NCBI RefSeq assembly: GCF_002814235.1
Contig: NZ_PHSU01000002.1
Span: 1-64,000, forward strand
Length of the DNA stretch: 64,000 bases
Reading direction: 5' to 3'
From: Pseudomonas sp. QS1027
Lineage (GTDB): Bacteria; Pseudomonadota; Gammaproteobacteria; Pseudomonadales; Pseudomonadaceae
The notes beneath the pieces are model-generated. The model saw nothing but the letters and a program-made list of their open reading frames with translations. It ran no database searches and was not told where the DNA came from. A program made the translations under genes and the position numbers. Positions 1 through 11,220 of this stretch are shown piece after piece (within the stretch, counting starts at the first letter, position 1; each line of letters opens with the position of its first letter).

Positions 1-78
1 AGCCGGCTTGCTGGCGATGAGGCCAGTGAGCCTTGCATCGCCTGATCGGCCGCCATCGCCAGCCAGCCGGCTCCTACA
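1..78. repeat. REP palindrome pair (left part cut by window edge)
   Basis: The two ends are inverted copies of the pseudomonad REP core: AGCCGGCTTGCTGGCGATGA at the left and its complement near 54-78, closing with GGCTCCTACA. The same unit recurs at about a dozen gaps in this window. It probably continues upstream of base 1. Confidence 0.8.
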
Positions 79-114
79 ATGACCACGTTGGCCGTGGTTG
101 CGAGGCACGAGACT

Positions 115-633
115 CTACAACAGATCCGGAGGCGTCAACTGTGCGCCTCGCCACTCAAACGCCACGGGGGCCAGCACCTGGTCAATCCGCGCTTCTTCCC
201 ACAACGTCGCGAAAGACTTCCCCGCCTCGGGATGCAAACGGTCCGGCGCGATCAGCGCCAACGGCCACAACACAAAGGCATTCTTGAGAATTTCCGCCCG
301 AGGCAGGATCAGCCCGTCGAAATTCCCGACCAGCTCACCATACAACAGCACATCGATGTCCAGCGGCAGCCCCTTGCGGTCCGGCGCATAGCGGCCATTG
401 TCAGCCTCGATGAACTTCAAGCGCCGATCCAGCTCCTGCAACGGCAGGTCGGTAAACGCCGACACCACCAGGTTGAAGAACGGCCCACTCTTGATCCCCA
501 CCGGCTGGCTTTCGAACACCGCCGAACAGCGGATATCCACCAGGAACGCGGCCAGCGCATCCAATCCGGCACACAAGTGGGTTTCGCGCTCGATATTACT
601 GCCGAGCCCGAGATAAACCTGAGTTAGCGACAT
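115..633 (-). CDS. folK: 2-amino-4-hydroxy-6-hydroxymethyldihydropteridine diphosphokinase
   Basis: HPPK transfers pyrophosphate from ATP to 6-hydroxymethyl-7,8-dihydropterin, the step before dihydropteroate synthase in folate synthesis; it is cytosolic. The 172-residue protein opens with the family signature YLGLGSNIERE and carries the central pterin/ATP loop around PDRKGLPLDIDVLLYG, which contains the conserved acidic residues. Its ATG overlaps the end of folB by about 10 bases, so the two are translationally coupled; FolB makes the FolK substrate. The length is slightly above the roughly 160 residues typical of the family because of a short C-terminal tail. Confidence 0.93.
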   Translation of the reverse strand: MSLTQVYLGLGSNIERETHLCAGLDALAAFLVDIRCSAVFESQPVGIKSGPFFNLVVSAFTDLPLQELDRRLKFIEADNGRYAPDRKGLPLDIDVLLYGELVGNFDGLILPRAEILKNAFVLWPLALIAPDRLHPEAGKSFATLWEEARIDQVLAPVAFEWRGAQLTPPDLL

Positions 634-977
634 CCGCGCTCGATCTCCACGCCCACGCCCCTGGCCGCCGCAACGGCCCCCGGTTTGGTCAGCTTGAGGT
701 GCAACCAGGGAATCTGGAACTCGCTCATCAGCACCTGGGCCAGACGCTCGGCGAAAGTCTCCACCAGTTGGAACTGCGACTGCTCGGCAAACAGCTGGAT
801 GCGTGCAGAAACGCTCGCATAATCGAGGGCCAGGCTCAGATCGTCGCCGGCCGCCGCCGGGCGGTTGTCCCAGGCAAAACTGAGATCAAGGCGCAGGCAC
901 TGACGGATGCCGCGCTCCCAGTCATAGGCACCGATCACGGTGTCGACTTCCAGGCCCTCGATAAACACTCTGTCCAA
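624..977 (-). CDS. folB: dihydroneopterin aldolase
   Basis: FolB splits 7,8-dihydroneopterin to 6-hydroxymethyldihydropterin and glycolaldehyde, feeding FolK directly downstream. The protein begins [22 protein letters not shown], the usual family N-terminus, and has the conserved DYASV and [10 protein letters not shown] segments. I place the start at TTG 977 (117 residues) because a GGAG Shine-Dalgarno lies about eight bases upstream; an alternative TTG at 1001 would add an atypical Cys-rich extension. It is divergent from plsY with a 74-base gap and is the first gene of a folB-folK pair. Confidence 0.92.
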   Translation of the reverse strand: MDRVFIEGLEVDTVIGAYDWERGIRQCLRLDLSFAWDNRPAAAGDDLSLALDYASVSARIQLFAEQSQFQLVETFAERLAQVLMSEFQIPWLHLKLTKPGAVAAARGVGVEIERGCR

Positions 978-1051
978 GCACTTCTCTCCGCAGCACGACA
1001 AGGGCGCAATGCGCCGTTAGAATCAGGGCGTCCCCGCCCGGAATAGTTAGC

Positions 1052-1621
1052 ATGTTTTGGTTACTGGCGATCCTCGCCTACCTGCTCGGCTCTCTGTCCT
1101 TCGCCATTTTGCTCAGCCGCCTCACGGGAAATCCCGATCCGCGAATGAGTGGCTCAGGCAATGCCGGCGCGACCAACATGCTGCGCCTGGCCGGCAAGAA
1201 GCTGGCCATCCTGACCTTGCTCGGCGACCTCTGCAAAGGCCTGCTGCCGGTGCTGATCGCCGGCTACGCCGGGCTTTCGCTCCAACAGCAAGCCTGGGTC
1301 GGGCTCTGCGCCGTCCTCGGCCACCTGTTTCCGTTGTACTTCCGCTTTCGCGGCGGCAAAGGCGTCGCCACGGCCGCCGGCATGCTGCTGGGGCTGTATC
1401 CCCCCGCTGCCCTGCTGGCCCTGCTGACCTGGCTGCTGACCTTCTACCTCACCCGCACCAGCTCGCTGGCCGCCCTGATCGCCACGCCACTGACCCTGCC
1501 GCTGCTGGCCTGGCAGGAACCGGCCGCATTGCTGCCGATGAGCGTGGTGACCGGGCTGATCGTCTGGCGCCATCGCGGCAATCTACGCGACCTTTTCGCA
1601 GGGCGCGAACGACATTTCTGA
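1052..1621 (+). CDS. plsY: acyl-phosphate:glycerol-3-phosphate acyltransferase PlsY
   Basis: PlsY is an inner-membrane enzyme that acylates glycerol-3-phosphate from acyl-phosphate, the first committed step of phospholipid synthesis. The 189-residue protein is almost all hydrophobic helices and shows the three family motifs: SxNxGATNMLR-type ([13 protein letters not shown], about residue 33), the [17 protein letters not shown] motif near 90-107, and a C-terminal [16 protein letters not shown] motif. It stands alone between the divergent folB and the convergent tsaD, in the gene order common to pseudomonads. Confidence 0.93.
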   Translation: MFWLLAILAYLLGSLSFAILLSRLTGNPDPRMSGSGNAGATNMLRLAGKKLAILTLLGDLCKGLLPVLIAGYAGLSLQQQAWVGLCAVLGHLFPLYFRFRGGKGVATAAGMLLGLYPPAALLALLTWLLTFYLTRTSSLAALIATPLTLPLLAWQEPAALLPMSVVTGLIVWRHRGNLRDLFAGRERHF

Positions 1622-1667
1622 TCCTGATCGTGAAGGTGACTCACGCGCCACCTTGCACCGATCCCGC

Positions 1668-2693
1668 TCAAATCGCCGACAACTGCTCCATCGGCCAGCG
1701 TGCCTGTACGCTGATCGCCAGGCTTTCCTTCTGTCCGGCCTGCAAGCGCTGGCACCCGGCAAACGCAATCATCGCGCCATTATCGGTGCAGAACTCGGGA
1801 CGGGCATAGAACACGTCGCCCTTCATCTCACCGAGCATCTTTTCCAGGGAAACACGCAGGGCCTTGTTGGCACTGACCCCCCCGGCGATCACCAGACGCT
1901 TCATACCCGCCTGCTTCAACGCACGCTTGCACTTGATGGTCAAAGTCTCCACCACCGCCTGCTGGAAGGCCAGAGAGATGTCGCAACGGGTTTGCTCGCC
2001 GTCGTCTCCAGTGCTCGCGCACTGCTGCCAGGTATTCAGGGCGAAGGTTTTCAAACCACTGAAACTGAAATCCAGCCCCGGGCGATCGCACATCGGCCGC
2101 GGGAAGGCGAAGCGCCCCGCCACACCCTGCTCGGCCAGCCGGGCGATTTCCGGACCGCCCGGATAATTGAGCCCCATCATCTTCGCGGTCTTGTCGAAAG
2201 CTTCGCCGGCCGCGTCATCCAGACTTTCCCCCAGCAACGCGTATTGGCCGATGCCATCGACCCGAACCAGCTGCGTGTGCCCGCCGGAGACCAACAAAGC
2301 GACGAACGGAAACTCCGGTGGTCGCTCTTCCAGCATCGGCGCCAGTAAATGGCCTTCCATGTGATGCACGCCAAGCGCCGGTATATTCCAGGCAAAGGCC
2401 AGGGCCTGGGCACACGAAGCCCCGACCAGCAAGGCCCCGACCAGCCCCGGGCCGGCCGTGTAGGCAATCGCGTCGATCTCGGTCGGCCCACAGTCGGCCT
2501 CGGCCAGGACCTGGCGGATCAACGGCAGCATGCGCTTGACGTGATCGCGGGAGGCCAGCTCCGGCACCACGCCACCATAGGCACGATGCAGGTCGATCTG
2601 ACTGAACAACGCATCGGCGAGAAGCCCGCGTTCACTGTCGTACAGCGCGACGCCGGTTTCGTCGCAGGAGGTTTCTAATCCCAGTACTAGCAT
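1668..2693 (-). CDS. tsaD: tRNA N6-adenosine threonylcarbamoyltransferase
   Basis: TsaD transfers threonylcarbamoyl to A37 of ANN-decoding tRNAs, working with TsaB/E/C. The 341-residue ASKHA-fold protein begins [14 protein letters not shown] and contains the metal-binding HHMEGH motif near residue 110, the nucleotide loop [10 protein letters not shown], and the C-terminal [13 protein letters not shown] and [12 protein letters not shown] segments; all are intact. It is divergent from rpsU across 198 bases, the standard gammaproteobacterial arrangement, and convergent with plsY. Confidence 0.96.
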   Translation of the reverse strand: MLVLGLETSCDETGVALYDSERGLLADALFSQIDLHRAYGGVVPELASRDHVKRMLPLIRQVLAEADCGPTEIDAIAYTAGPGLVGALLVGASCAQALAFAWNIPALGVHHMEGHLLAPMLEERPPEFPFVALLVSGGHTQLVRVDGIGQYALLGESLDDAAGEAFDKTAKMMGLNYPGGPEIARLAEQGVAGRFAFPRPMCDRPGLDFSFSGLKTFALNTWQQCASTGDDGEQTRCDISLAFQQAVVETLTIKCKRALKQAGMKRLVIAGGVSANKALRVSLEKMLGEMKGDVFYARPEFCTDNGAMIAFAGCQRLQAGQKESLAISVQARWPMEQLSAI

Positions 2694-2891
2694 GGGTTTG
2701 CGCCTTGTAGAGGCTAGATTCGAAGGCGCGCATAATAGTCGTCACTCCAGGCCCCTACCAGCGGTTTTCGATCAGAGGCTTTGCATTCCGCGTCATGAGG
2801 GGTTAACATCCGCAACCCTTAAAAACCGACGATCTCCAGTGCGCTTTTGCCTGAGGACGTCGACCCCGGTAATGAATGAAGGTAGCTCTGG

Positions 2892-3107
2892 ATGCCAGCC
2901 GTCAAAGTTAAAGAGAACGAACCCTTCGACGTAGCTCTGCGTCGTTTCAAGCGCTCCTGCGAAAAAGCCGGTGTTCTGGCTGAAGTTCGTAGCCGCGAAT
3001 TTTACGAGAAGCCGACTTCGGAGCGTAAGCGCAAGGCAGCAGCTGCTGTCAAACGTCACGCCAAGAAAGTTCAGCGCGAACAGCGCCGCGCCGTTCGTCT
3101 GTACTAA
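2892..3107 (+). CDS. rpsU: 30S ribosomal protein S21
   Basis: S21 is a small basic protein of the 30S platform needed for initiation on mRNA. The 71-residue product has the canonical start [19 protein letters not shown] and the very basic tail ending in RRAVRLY, full length for the family. It is the first gene of the rpsU-dnaG-rpoD macromolecular-synthesis operon. A GC-rich hairpin 30 bases after its stop (3138-3158) may attenuate read-through into dnaG, as known in enteric bacteria. Promoter elements in the 198-base gap upstream are not clear. Confidence 0.97.
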
Positions 3108-3137
3108 TACACAGACGTTCGTTGCAAGCTTCTGCCA

Positions 3138-3158
3138 AGCCCGGCCCTCAGCCGGGCT
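3138..3158 (+). terminator. hairpin between rpsU and dnaG, possible partial terminator
   Basis: AGCCCGG pairs with CCGGGCT across a short loop. No real T-run follows (AATGGCATTT), so it is more likely an attenuator or RNA-processing hairpin than a full stop. In E. coli the same position holds an attenuating terminator that lowers DnaG relative to S21; the equivalence is inferred. Confidence 0.5.
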
Positions 3159-3348
3159 AATGGCATTTGCGGATATCGCTTGATGCTTCACCGTCGAAGC
3201 CGCCGATGCGACCCAGACGAACCTGCTTGACCCCGTCAGACCTGGCACTTGCCAGCGGTGCGCGTCTTTCTGACGAGCCTTCCAAGGCTACCGACGAGCA
3301 CACCCTTTCCGTTCCAGCTATCGAGCACTCTGCGATGATGAGAACGCC

Positions 3349-5313
3349 ATGGCCGGGCTAATTCCCCAAAGCTTTATTGACGACCTTCTCAACCGCACCG
3401 ACATCGTCGACGTGGTGAGTTCGCGTGTGCAACTGAAAAAGGCTGGCAAGAACTACACCGCCTGCTGCCCGTTCCACAAGGAAAAGACACCGTCCTTCAG
3501 CGTCAGCCCGGACAAGCAGTTCTACTACTGCTTTGGCTGCGGCGCTGGCGGCAACGCCCTCGGCTTCCTCATGGACCACGACAACCTGGATTTCCCCCAG
3601 GCAATCGAGGACCTGGCCAAAGCCGCCGGCATGGAAGTACCCCGCGAGGAAAGCGGACACGCGCGCAAACCGCGCCAGCCGACCGATTCGCCGCTCTACC
3701 CACTCCTGACCGCGGCCGCCGACTTCTATCGCCAGGCCCTGAAAAGCCATCCGGCGCGCAAGGCGGCAGTGGATTACCTCAAGGGCCGCGGCCTGACCGG
3801 TGAGATCGCCCGGGATTTCGGCCTGGGCTTTGCCCCGCCGGGCTGGGACAACCTGTTCAAGCACCTGTCCAGCGACACCCTGCAGCAGAAAGCCATGATC
3901 GATGCCGGCCTGCTGATCGAGAACGCCGAAACCGGCAAGCGCTATGACCGTTTCCGCGACCGCGTGATGTTTCCCATCCGCGACAGCCGCGGCCGGATCA
4001 TCGCCTTCGGCGGCCGGGTGCTGGGCGACGACAAGCCGAAATACCTGAACTCCCCGGAAACCCCGGTGTTTCACAAGGGCCAGGAACTCTACGGCCTGTT
4101 CGAGGCGCGCAAGAACAACCGCAACCTCGAGGAAATCATCGTCGTCGAAGGCTACATGGACGTCATCGCCCTGGCCCAGCAAGGCCTGCGCAACGCCGTC
4201 GCGACCCTGGGCACCGCCACCAGCGAAGAACACCTCAAGCGCCTGTTCCGCGTGGTACCCAACGTATTGTTCTGCTTCGACGGCGACCAGGCCGGCCGCA
4301 ACGCCGCCTGGCGCGCACTGGAAGCGACCCTGAGCAGCCTGCAGGACGGCCGCCGCGCGCGCTTCCTGTTCCTGCCCGAAGGCGAAGACCCGGACACCCT
4401 GATTCGCGCCGAAGGTACCGACGCCTTCCGCGCCCGGATCAACCAGCACGCGCAGCCCCTGGCGGATTACTTCTTCCAGCAACTGACCGAGGAGGCCGAC
4501 CCGCGCTCGCTGGAGGGCAAGGCGCACATGGCCACCCTCGCCGCACCGTTGATCGACAAAGTGCCAGGCGCCAACCTGCGCACCCTGATGCGCCAGCGCC
4601 TCACCCAGATCACCGGCCTGACCCACGAAACCGTCAGCCAACTGGTGCACAGTGCACCGAGCGAAGCGCCACCGGCCTACGACCCCGGCATCGACTATGA
4701 CGCGATGCCCGACTATTCGGACTATCATGCCCCCCAGCAGGAGGCCTACGCGCCCCAGCAGGAGTGGACGCCGAAAAAGCCTGGTGCGGGCGGCAAGAAG
4801 TGGGACAAGAAGCCCTGGGACAAGAACGGCAAGCGCGGCGGCGACCGCGACGAGCCTCGCGGCCCGCGCATCCCGGCCGCCGTCGAGCCGCCGACGCTCA
4901 CCGCCCTGCGCACCCTGGTCCATCACCCGCAACTGGCCGGCAAGGTCGAGACCGCCGGTCACCTCGCGGACGAAGAAAACACCCATGCACAGCTGCTCGT
5001 GGCCTTGCTCGAAGCCGTGCAAAAGAATCCTGGGCTAAGCTCATTTCAACTGATTTCGCGCTGGCACGGCACCGACCAGGGTCGATTACTCACCCGTCTG
5101 GCGGAAAAGGAGTGGCTGATTGAAGGAGAGAACCTTGAACAACAGTTTTTCGACACCATAACCAGCTTATCGGCCCGTCAAACCGAGCGAAAGCTGGAAC
5201 AACTCATCAGGAAGTCGCGACAAGGCGATTTGAGCGCTGAAGACAAAATTCAGCTGCTTGAGCTGCTAAAACGCAATCTTCCTGCATCAAACCCGACCTC
5301 AACTGGCGCGTGA
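3349..5313 (+). CDS. dnaG: DNA primase
   Basis: DnaG makes the RNA primers for lagging-strand replication. The 654-residue protein has the CHC2 zinc finger (C40, H43, C61, C64) at the N-terminus, then the primase core and a TOPRIM domain with the IVVEGYMDVIAL glutamate and CFDGDQAG acidic motif, and a C-terminal helicase-binding region. A low-complexity linker rich in Tyr/Pro/Gln then Lys/Gly/Asp (about residues 440-510) separates the core from the DnaB-interacting domain; such linkers are longer in pseudomonads than in enterics. It is the middle gene of rpsU-dnaG-rpoD. Confidence 0.97.
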   Translation: MAGLIPQSFIDDLLNRTDIVDVVSSRVQLKKAGKNYTACCPFHKEKTPSFSVSPDKQFYYCFGCGAGGNALGFLMDHDNLDFPQAIEDLAKAAGMEVPREESGHARKPRQPTDSPLYPLLTAAADFYRQALKSHPARKAAVDYLKGRGLTGEIARDFGLGFAPPGWDNLFKHLSSDTLQQKAMIDAGLLIENAETGKRYDRFRDRVMFPIRDSRGRIIAFGGRVLGDDKPKYLNSPETPVFHKGQELYGLFEARKNNRNLEEIIVVEGYMDVIALAQQGLRNAVATLGTATSEEHLKRLFRVVPNVLFCFDGDQAGRNAAWRALEATLSSLQDGRRARFLFLPEGEDPDTLIRAEGTDAFRARINQHAQPLADYFFQQLTEEADPRSLEGKAHMATLAAPLIDKVPGANLRTLMRQRLTQITGLTHETVSQLVHSAPSEAPPAYDPGIDYDAMPDYSDYHAPQQEAYAPQQEWTPKKPGAGGKKWDKKPWDKNGKRGGDRDEPRGPRIPAAVEPPTLTALRTLVHHPQLAGKVETAGHLADEENTHAQLLVALLEAVQKNPGLSSFQLISRWHGTDQGRLLTRLAEKEWLIEGENLEQQFFDTITSLSARQTERKLEQLIRKSRQGDLSAEDKIQLLELLKRNLPASNPTSTGA

Positions 5314-5333
5314 GGTCATAGCTCGGGTATAAT
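5305..5333 (+). promoter_or_regulatory. possible rpoD-proximal promoter (-10 TATAAT)
   Basis: A consensus TATAAT lies at 5328-5333, 48 bases before the rpoD ATG and just after the dnaG stop. The best -35 at suitable spacing (TGGCGC) is poor. An internal rpoD promoter is known in other bacteria; here only the -10 element is convincing. Confidence 0.35.
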
Positions 5334-5380
5334 CCTCGGCTTGTTTTTTGCCCGCCAAGACCTTCAGTGGATAGGGTGTT

Positions 5381-7231
<1,851 letters not shown>

Positions 7232-7235
7232 CATC

Positions 7236-7261
7236 AAAACCCCCGGCTAGCCGGGGGTTTT
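7236..7261 (+). terminator. Rho-independent terminator after rpoD
   Basis: A perfect stem AAAACCCCCGG...CCGGGGGTTTT with a CTAG-centred tight loop lies five bases after the rpoD stop. It is symmetrical, but no gene converges from the right. Confidence 0.9.
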
Positions 7262-7351
7262 GCTTTCTGCACATTCCCTCCCCTGATGTCCGCCGTCCGC
7301 GCGCTGCCCGTCTACACTCGAATCATTCCTCCGAGCCATAACGAGACCGTT

Positions 7352-10300
7352 ATGCCCAGACTGTCGGCCCTGCTTCTGTTTTCGCTGCTTACCTGGACCG
7401 CTACGGCTGGTGCGTTGAATCTTACCGATGATGAACGTGACTGGCTGAAAGCCCACCCGCAACTGCGTCTGGGCGTGGATGCCTCGTGGCCGCCTTTCGA
7501 GTTCAGGGGCGAAAATGGTGCTTACCAGGGACTGACGACCGATTACGTCAACCTGATCGAAGACCGCCTGGACATCACGCTCAACCCCATCGAGCCGGTG
7601 AGCTGGACCGAAGTGCTACAACAGGCGAAAGCCGGCCAGATCGACCTGCTGCCCGGCATCATGTCGACCCCGGAACGGCAAGCCTATCTGTCCTTCACCC
7701 GCCCCTACCTGGATTTTCCGATTGTCATCCTGGCCCGTGAAGGTGGCGCCAACCCCCACAACCTGAAAGAACTCTATGGCCTGAAAATCGCCGTGGTGGA
7801 GAACTACGCCCCCCACGAGCTGTTGCGCAGCCATCACCCGGACCTCAACCTCGTGCCCATGCCCAGCGTCAGCTCGGCCCTGCAGGCCCTGGCCACCGAC
7901 GAGGTCGATGCCGTCGTCGGCGATCTCGCTTCCAGTGTCTGGAGCCTGAACCAGCTCAAGCTCCAGGGACTCTACGTCAGCGGCGAAACACCCTATCGCT
8001 ACCAACTGGCGATGGCCGTGCCCCGGGAGCAGAAAATCCTCGTGGGCATTATCGACAAGGTCATGGCCGAGATGACCGTCACCGAGAAAGAGACGATCCA
8101 GAATCGCTGGGTAGGCGACGTCCTGGTCAGTCGCTCCATCTGGGCCGACCTGCTGCTCTACGGCCTGCCTTGCGTCCTGCTGCTGATCGCCATACTGGCC
8201 GTGGTCATTCGCATCAACCGCCGCCTGAGTTCGGAAATATCCCAACGCGTGGCCCTCGAGCAGGAACTGCGCAGCAGCGAATACCATTACCGCGGTCTGG
8301 TGGAGAGCCTGTCGGCCATCGCCTGGGAAGCGCGCATGGATTTTACCTACACCTATGTCTCGCCCCACGCCGAAGCCTTGCTCGGTTATCCGCTGGCCCA
8401 TTGGCTGATCCCCGGCTTCTGGCGCAGCATCACCCACCCTGCCGACCTGACCCGTGCCCAGGCCTTCTGCGACAAGGAGATCACCGAAGGTCGCGACCAC
8501 ACGCTCGACTATCGGGTGATCAGCGCCGATGGTCGCACGCTCTGGGTCCGCGACCTGGTCAGCCTGATCGAACACGACAGTGAGCCGATCATCCGCGGCT
8601 TGATGATCGACATCAGCGAAACCAAGCGCACCGAAGAAGCGTTGCGCCTGTCGGAACAGAAATTCGCCTCGGTCTTCCAGCAATGCCCGGACATCCTGGT
8701 CATCGCTCGCCTGTCCGACGGCTACCTGCTGGAAGTCAACACCGCCTTCGAGGAACAGATCGGCCTGAAAGCCAGGGACGCGATCGGGCATACCGCCACC
8801 GATCTCCACATCTGGGGCATCGACGGCGTCGGCTCGGGACTGCTGGAGCGGTTAAGAGGCGGCAGTATCCGTAACCTGGAGATGCCTTTCAGGCGCAGCA
8901 ATGGCCAAATGTTCACCGGACTGATCTCCGCCGAACCCTTCGAACTCGACACCACGCCAGCCCTGGTGGTGGTCGTCAGGGACATCAGCCAGCTCAAGCA
9001 GACCCAACAACAACTGCAGACGTCCGAAGAAAAGTTCGCCAAGGCCTTCCACGCCTCCCCCGACGGCTTGCTGCTGAGCCGGCAAAGCGACGGCCTGCTG
9101 ATGGAGGTCAACGAAGGCTTCAGCCACCTCACCGGCTACAACAGTGCCACCTCACTGGATCGCTCGACCCTGGAACTGGGCATCTGGGTCAACCTGAACG
9201 AACGCAAGCACATGCTCGAAATGATGCGGCGCGATGGTTTCGTCCGCGATTTCAGCTGTCATATCCGCCGCAACGATGGGCAGATCCGCTTGTGCGAAGT
9301 CTCCAGCCGGCCGTTGCCGATCGGTGGCGAGGACTGCATGCTGACCATCGCCCGGGACATCACCGAACGCCATGTCATGCAGGAAAAGCTGCAACAGGCC
9401 GCCACCGTCTTCGAAAGCACCGCCGAGGGCGTACTGATCACCGATATCCAGCAACACATCAGCGCGGTCAATCGGGCCTTCAGCGAAATCACCGGCTACA
9501 GCGAAACCGAGGCCCTGGGCCACACCCCGCGCCTGCTCGCCTCCGGCCAGCATGACAGTGCCTTCTACGCGGCCATGTGGCATCAACTGACCGCCGAAGG
9601 TCATTGGCAAGGCGAGATCTGCAACCGGCGCAAGAACGGCGAGCTCTATCCCAGTTGGCTGACCATCAGTGCCGTGCGCAACCGCGAAAACATCATCACC
9701 CACTTCGTTGCCGTGTTCGCCGACATCTCCAGCCTCAAGCACGCCCAGGCGCGCCTGGACTACCAGGCCCACCACGACCCGTTGACCGGCCTGCCCAATC
9801 GCACCCTGTTCGAAAACCGCCTGCAGGCCGCCCTGAACAACCAGGCCGAAAACGGTGGGCAGGGCGCCGTGCTGTTTCTCGACCTCGACCGTTTCAAACA
9901 CATCAACGACAGTCTCGGCCATCCGGTGGGCGACCTGTTGCTCAAGGGCATTGCCGCCAGGCTCAAGGAGCAGCTGCGCGACATCGACACCGTGGCCAGA
10001 TTGGGCGGCGACGAGTTCATCATCCTGCTCCCGGGCCTGCAGCAGGCCAGCGACGCCACGCACCTGGCCAACAAGCTGCTGGGTTGCTTCGGCGCACCGT
10101 TCCAGGCGGGTGAGCACGAGTTCTTTATCAGTGCCAGCATCGGCACCAGTCTCTACCCCAAGGACGGCAACGACGTCGCCACCCTGGTCAAGAACGCCGA
10201 CGCGGCGATGTACCGTTCCAAGGCCAAGGGCCGCAACCGGGTCGAAAGCTATACCCGCGACCTCACCGCCCAGGCCAGCGAACGCGTGGCCCTGGAGCAC

Positions 10301-11092
10301 GAACTGCGCCGGGCCATCGAGCGCCAGGAACTGCACCTGCTCTACCAACCCAAGATCAGTCTCCACGGAGGTCAACTGGTGGGGGCCGAGGCCTTGATTC
10401 GCTGGCAGCACCCGACCCTGGGCGAGGTGCCGCCGGAGCATTTCATTCCGTTGGCCGAAGAGAACGGCATGATCCTGCAGATTGGCGACTGGGTGCTGGA
10501 GCGCGCCTGCCGGCAGATGCATCGCTGGAACAGGACCCATGGCGACTTCGGCCCGCTCTCGGTCAACCTCGCCGGCGCGCAGTTGCGCCAGCCGAACCTG
10601 CTGGCACGGATCGAACAGTTGCTCAGGGATTACCGGCTTGAGCCCGGCTGCCTGCAGTTGGAGATCACCGAAAACTTCATCATGAGCCAGGCCGAGGAGG
10701 CCCTGGAGGTCCTGCATCAACTCAAGCACCTGGGGGTGCAATTGGCCATTGATGACTTCGGCACCGGCTATTCGTCACTGAGCTACCTCAAGCGCCTGCC
10801 GCTGGATGTGTTGAAAATTGACCAGTCGTTTGTACGTGGTTTACCGGACGATCCCCATGATGCCGCTATTGTGCGCGCCATCATCGCCTTGGGCCGCAGC
10901 ATGCAGTTCACGGTGATTGCCGAGGGTGTGGAGAACCAGGCACAGCAGGATTTCCTGGCCGTCGAAGGGTGCGAACAGATCCAGGGTTACATCGTCAGCC
11001 TGCCGCTACAGGCCGAAGAATTCGCCGCGACCTTCCTTCATATGAGGCTTTCGGAGTTTTCGGATAGCCCCCGCGAGAAACCATCGCTATAA
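7352..11092 (+). CDS. transmembrane sensor with periplasmic SBP domain, PAS repeats, GGDEF and EAL (c-di-GMP turnover)
   Basis: A 1246-residue dual cyclic-di-GMP enzyme. From ATG 7352 it has a signal peptide (MPRLSALLLFSLLTWTATAG), a periplasmic amino-acid-binding-type domain (about 30-250), one transmembrane helix near 265-290, four PAS-like units (about 310-790), then GGDEF and EAL. GGDEF is at 885-889 with an intact inhibitory I-site RDID at 876-879, and the EAL signature at 1013-1015 is intact with the downstream DDFGTGYSSL loop. So both synthase and phosphodiesterase activities are possible. An ATG 66 bases upstream exists but would hide the signal peptide. The ligand is unknown; the SBP domain suggests an amino acid or related solute. 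Confidence 0.9.
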   Translation: MPRLSALLLFSLLTWTATAGALNLTDDERDWLKAHPQLRLGVDASWPPFEFRGENGAYQGLTTDYVNLIEDRLDITLNPIEPVSWTEVLQQAKAGQIDLLPGIMSTPERQAYLSFTRPYLDFPIVILAREGGANPHNLKELYGLKIAVVENYAPHELLRSHHPDLNLVPMPSVSSALQALATDEVDAVVGDLASSVWSLNQLKLQGLYVSGETPYRYQLAMAVPREQKILVGIIDKVMAEMTVTEKETIQNRWVGDVLVSRSIWADLLLYGLPCVLLLIAILAVVIRINRRLSSEISQRVALEQELRSSEYHYRGLVESLSAIAWEARMDFTYTYVSPHAEALLGYPLAHWLIPGFWRSITHPADLTRAQAFCDKEITEGRDHTLDYRVISADGRTLWVRDLVSLIEHDSEPIIRGLMIDISETKRTEEALRLSEQKFASVFQQCPDILVIARLSDGYLLEVNTAFEEQIGLKARDAIGHTATDLHIWGIDGVGSGLLERLRGGSIRNLEMPFRRSNGQMFTGLISAEPFELDTTPALVVVVRDISQLKQTQQQLQTSEEKFAKAFHASPDGLLLSRQSDGLLMEVNEGFSHLTGYNSATSLDRSTLELGIWVNLNERKHMLEMMRRDGFVRDFSCHIRRNDGQIRLCEVSSRPLPIGGEDCMLTIARDITERHVMQEKLQQAATVFESTAEGVLITDIQQHISAVNRAFSEITGYSETEALGHTPRLLASGQHDSAFYAAMWHQLTAEGHWQGEICNRRKNGELYPSWLTISAVRNRENIITHFVAVFADISSLKHAQARLDYQAHHDPLTGLPNRTLFENRLQAALNNQAENGGQGAVLFLDLDRFKHINDSLGHPVGDLLLKGIAARLKEQLRDIDTVARLGGDEFIILLPGLQQASDATHLANKLLGCFGAPFQAGEHEFFISASIGTSLYPKDGNDVATLVKNADAAMYRSKAKGRNRVESYTRDLTAQASERVALEHELRRAIERQELHLLYQPKISLHGGQLVGAEALIRWQHPTLGEVPPEHFIPLAEENGMILQIGDWVLERACRQMHRWNRTHGDFGPLSVNLAGAQLRQPNLLARIEQLLRDYRLEPGCLQLEITENFIMSQAEEALEVLHQLKHLGVQLAIDDFGTGYSSLSYLKRLPLDVLKIDQSFVRGLPDDPHDAAIVRAIIALGRSMQFTVIAEGVENQAQQDFLAVEGCEQIQGYIVSLPLQAEEFAATFLHMRLSEFSDSPREKPSL

Positions 11093-11107
11093 TTCGCGGC
11101 CTACTGA

Positions 11108-11184
11108 GGGCCTATAGCTCAGTTGGTTAGAGCAGAGGACTCATAATCCTTTGGTCCACGGTTCAAGTCCGTGTGGGCCCACCA
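11108..11184 (+). tRNA. tRNA-Ile2 (anticodon CAU, expected lysidine-modified)
   Basis: A 77-base cloverleaf with encoded CCA. The acceptor GGGCCTA pairs with TGGGCCC, the D-arm has TAGCTCAGTTGGTTAGAGC, the anticodon loop is CTCATAA and the T-loop is TTCAAGT. CAU could mean elongator Met, but the variable/T region (TTGGTC then GGTTCAAGTCC) matches the minor isoleucine tRNA, which reads AUA after TilS converts C34 to lysidine. It is not initiator tRNA because the 1-72 pair is G-C. Confidence 0.88.
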
Positions 11185-11193
11185 CCTTTGAAA

Positions 11194-11214
11194 GCCGCGC
11201 AGTGCGCGGCTTTT
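11194..11214 (+). terminator. Rho-independent terminator after tRNA-Ile2
   Basis: Stem GCCGCGC/GCGCGGC with loop AGT followed by TTTTGCGTTT, nine bases after the tRNA CCA end. Confidence 0.88.
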
Positions 11215-11220
11215 GCGTTT

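Noticed and set aside
3358..5022. Long open frame antisense to dnaG
   Set aside because: Mirror of GC-rich codons on the coding strand; low-complexity Val/Ala/Gly/Gln product, no domain. Similar antisense frames opposite rpoD, the acyl-CoA dehydrogenases and glcB rejected for the same reason.
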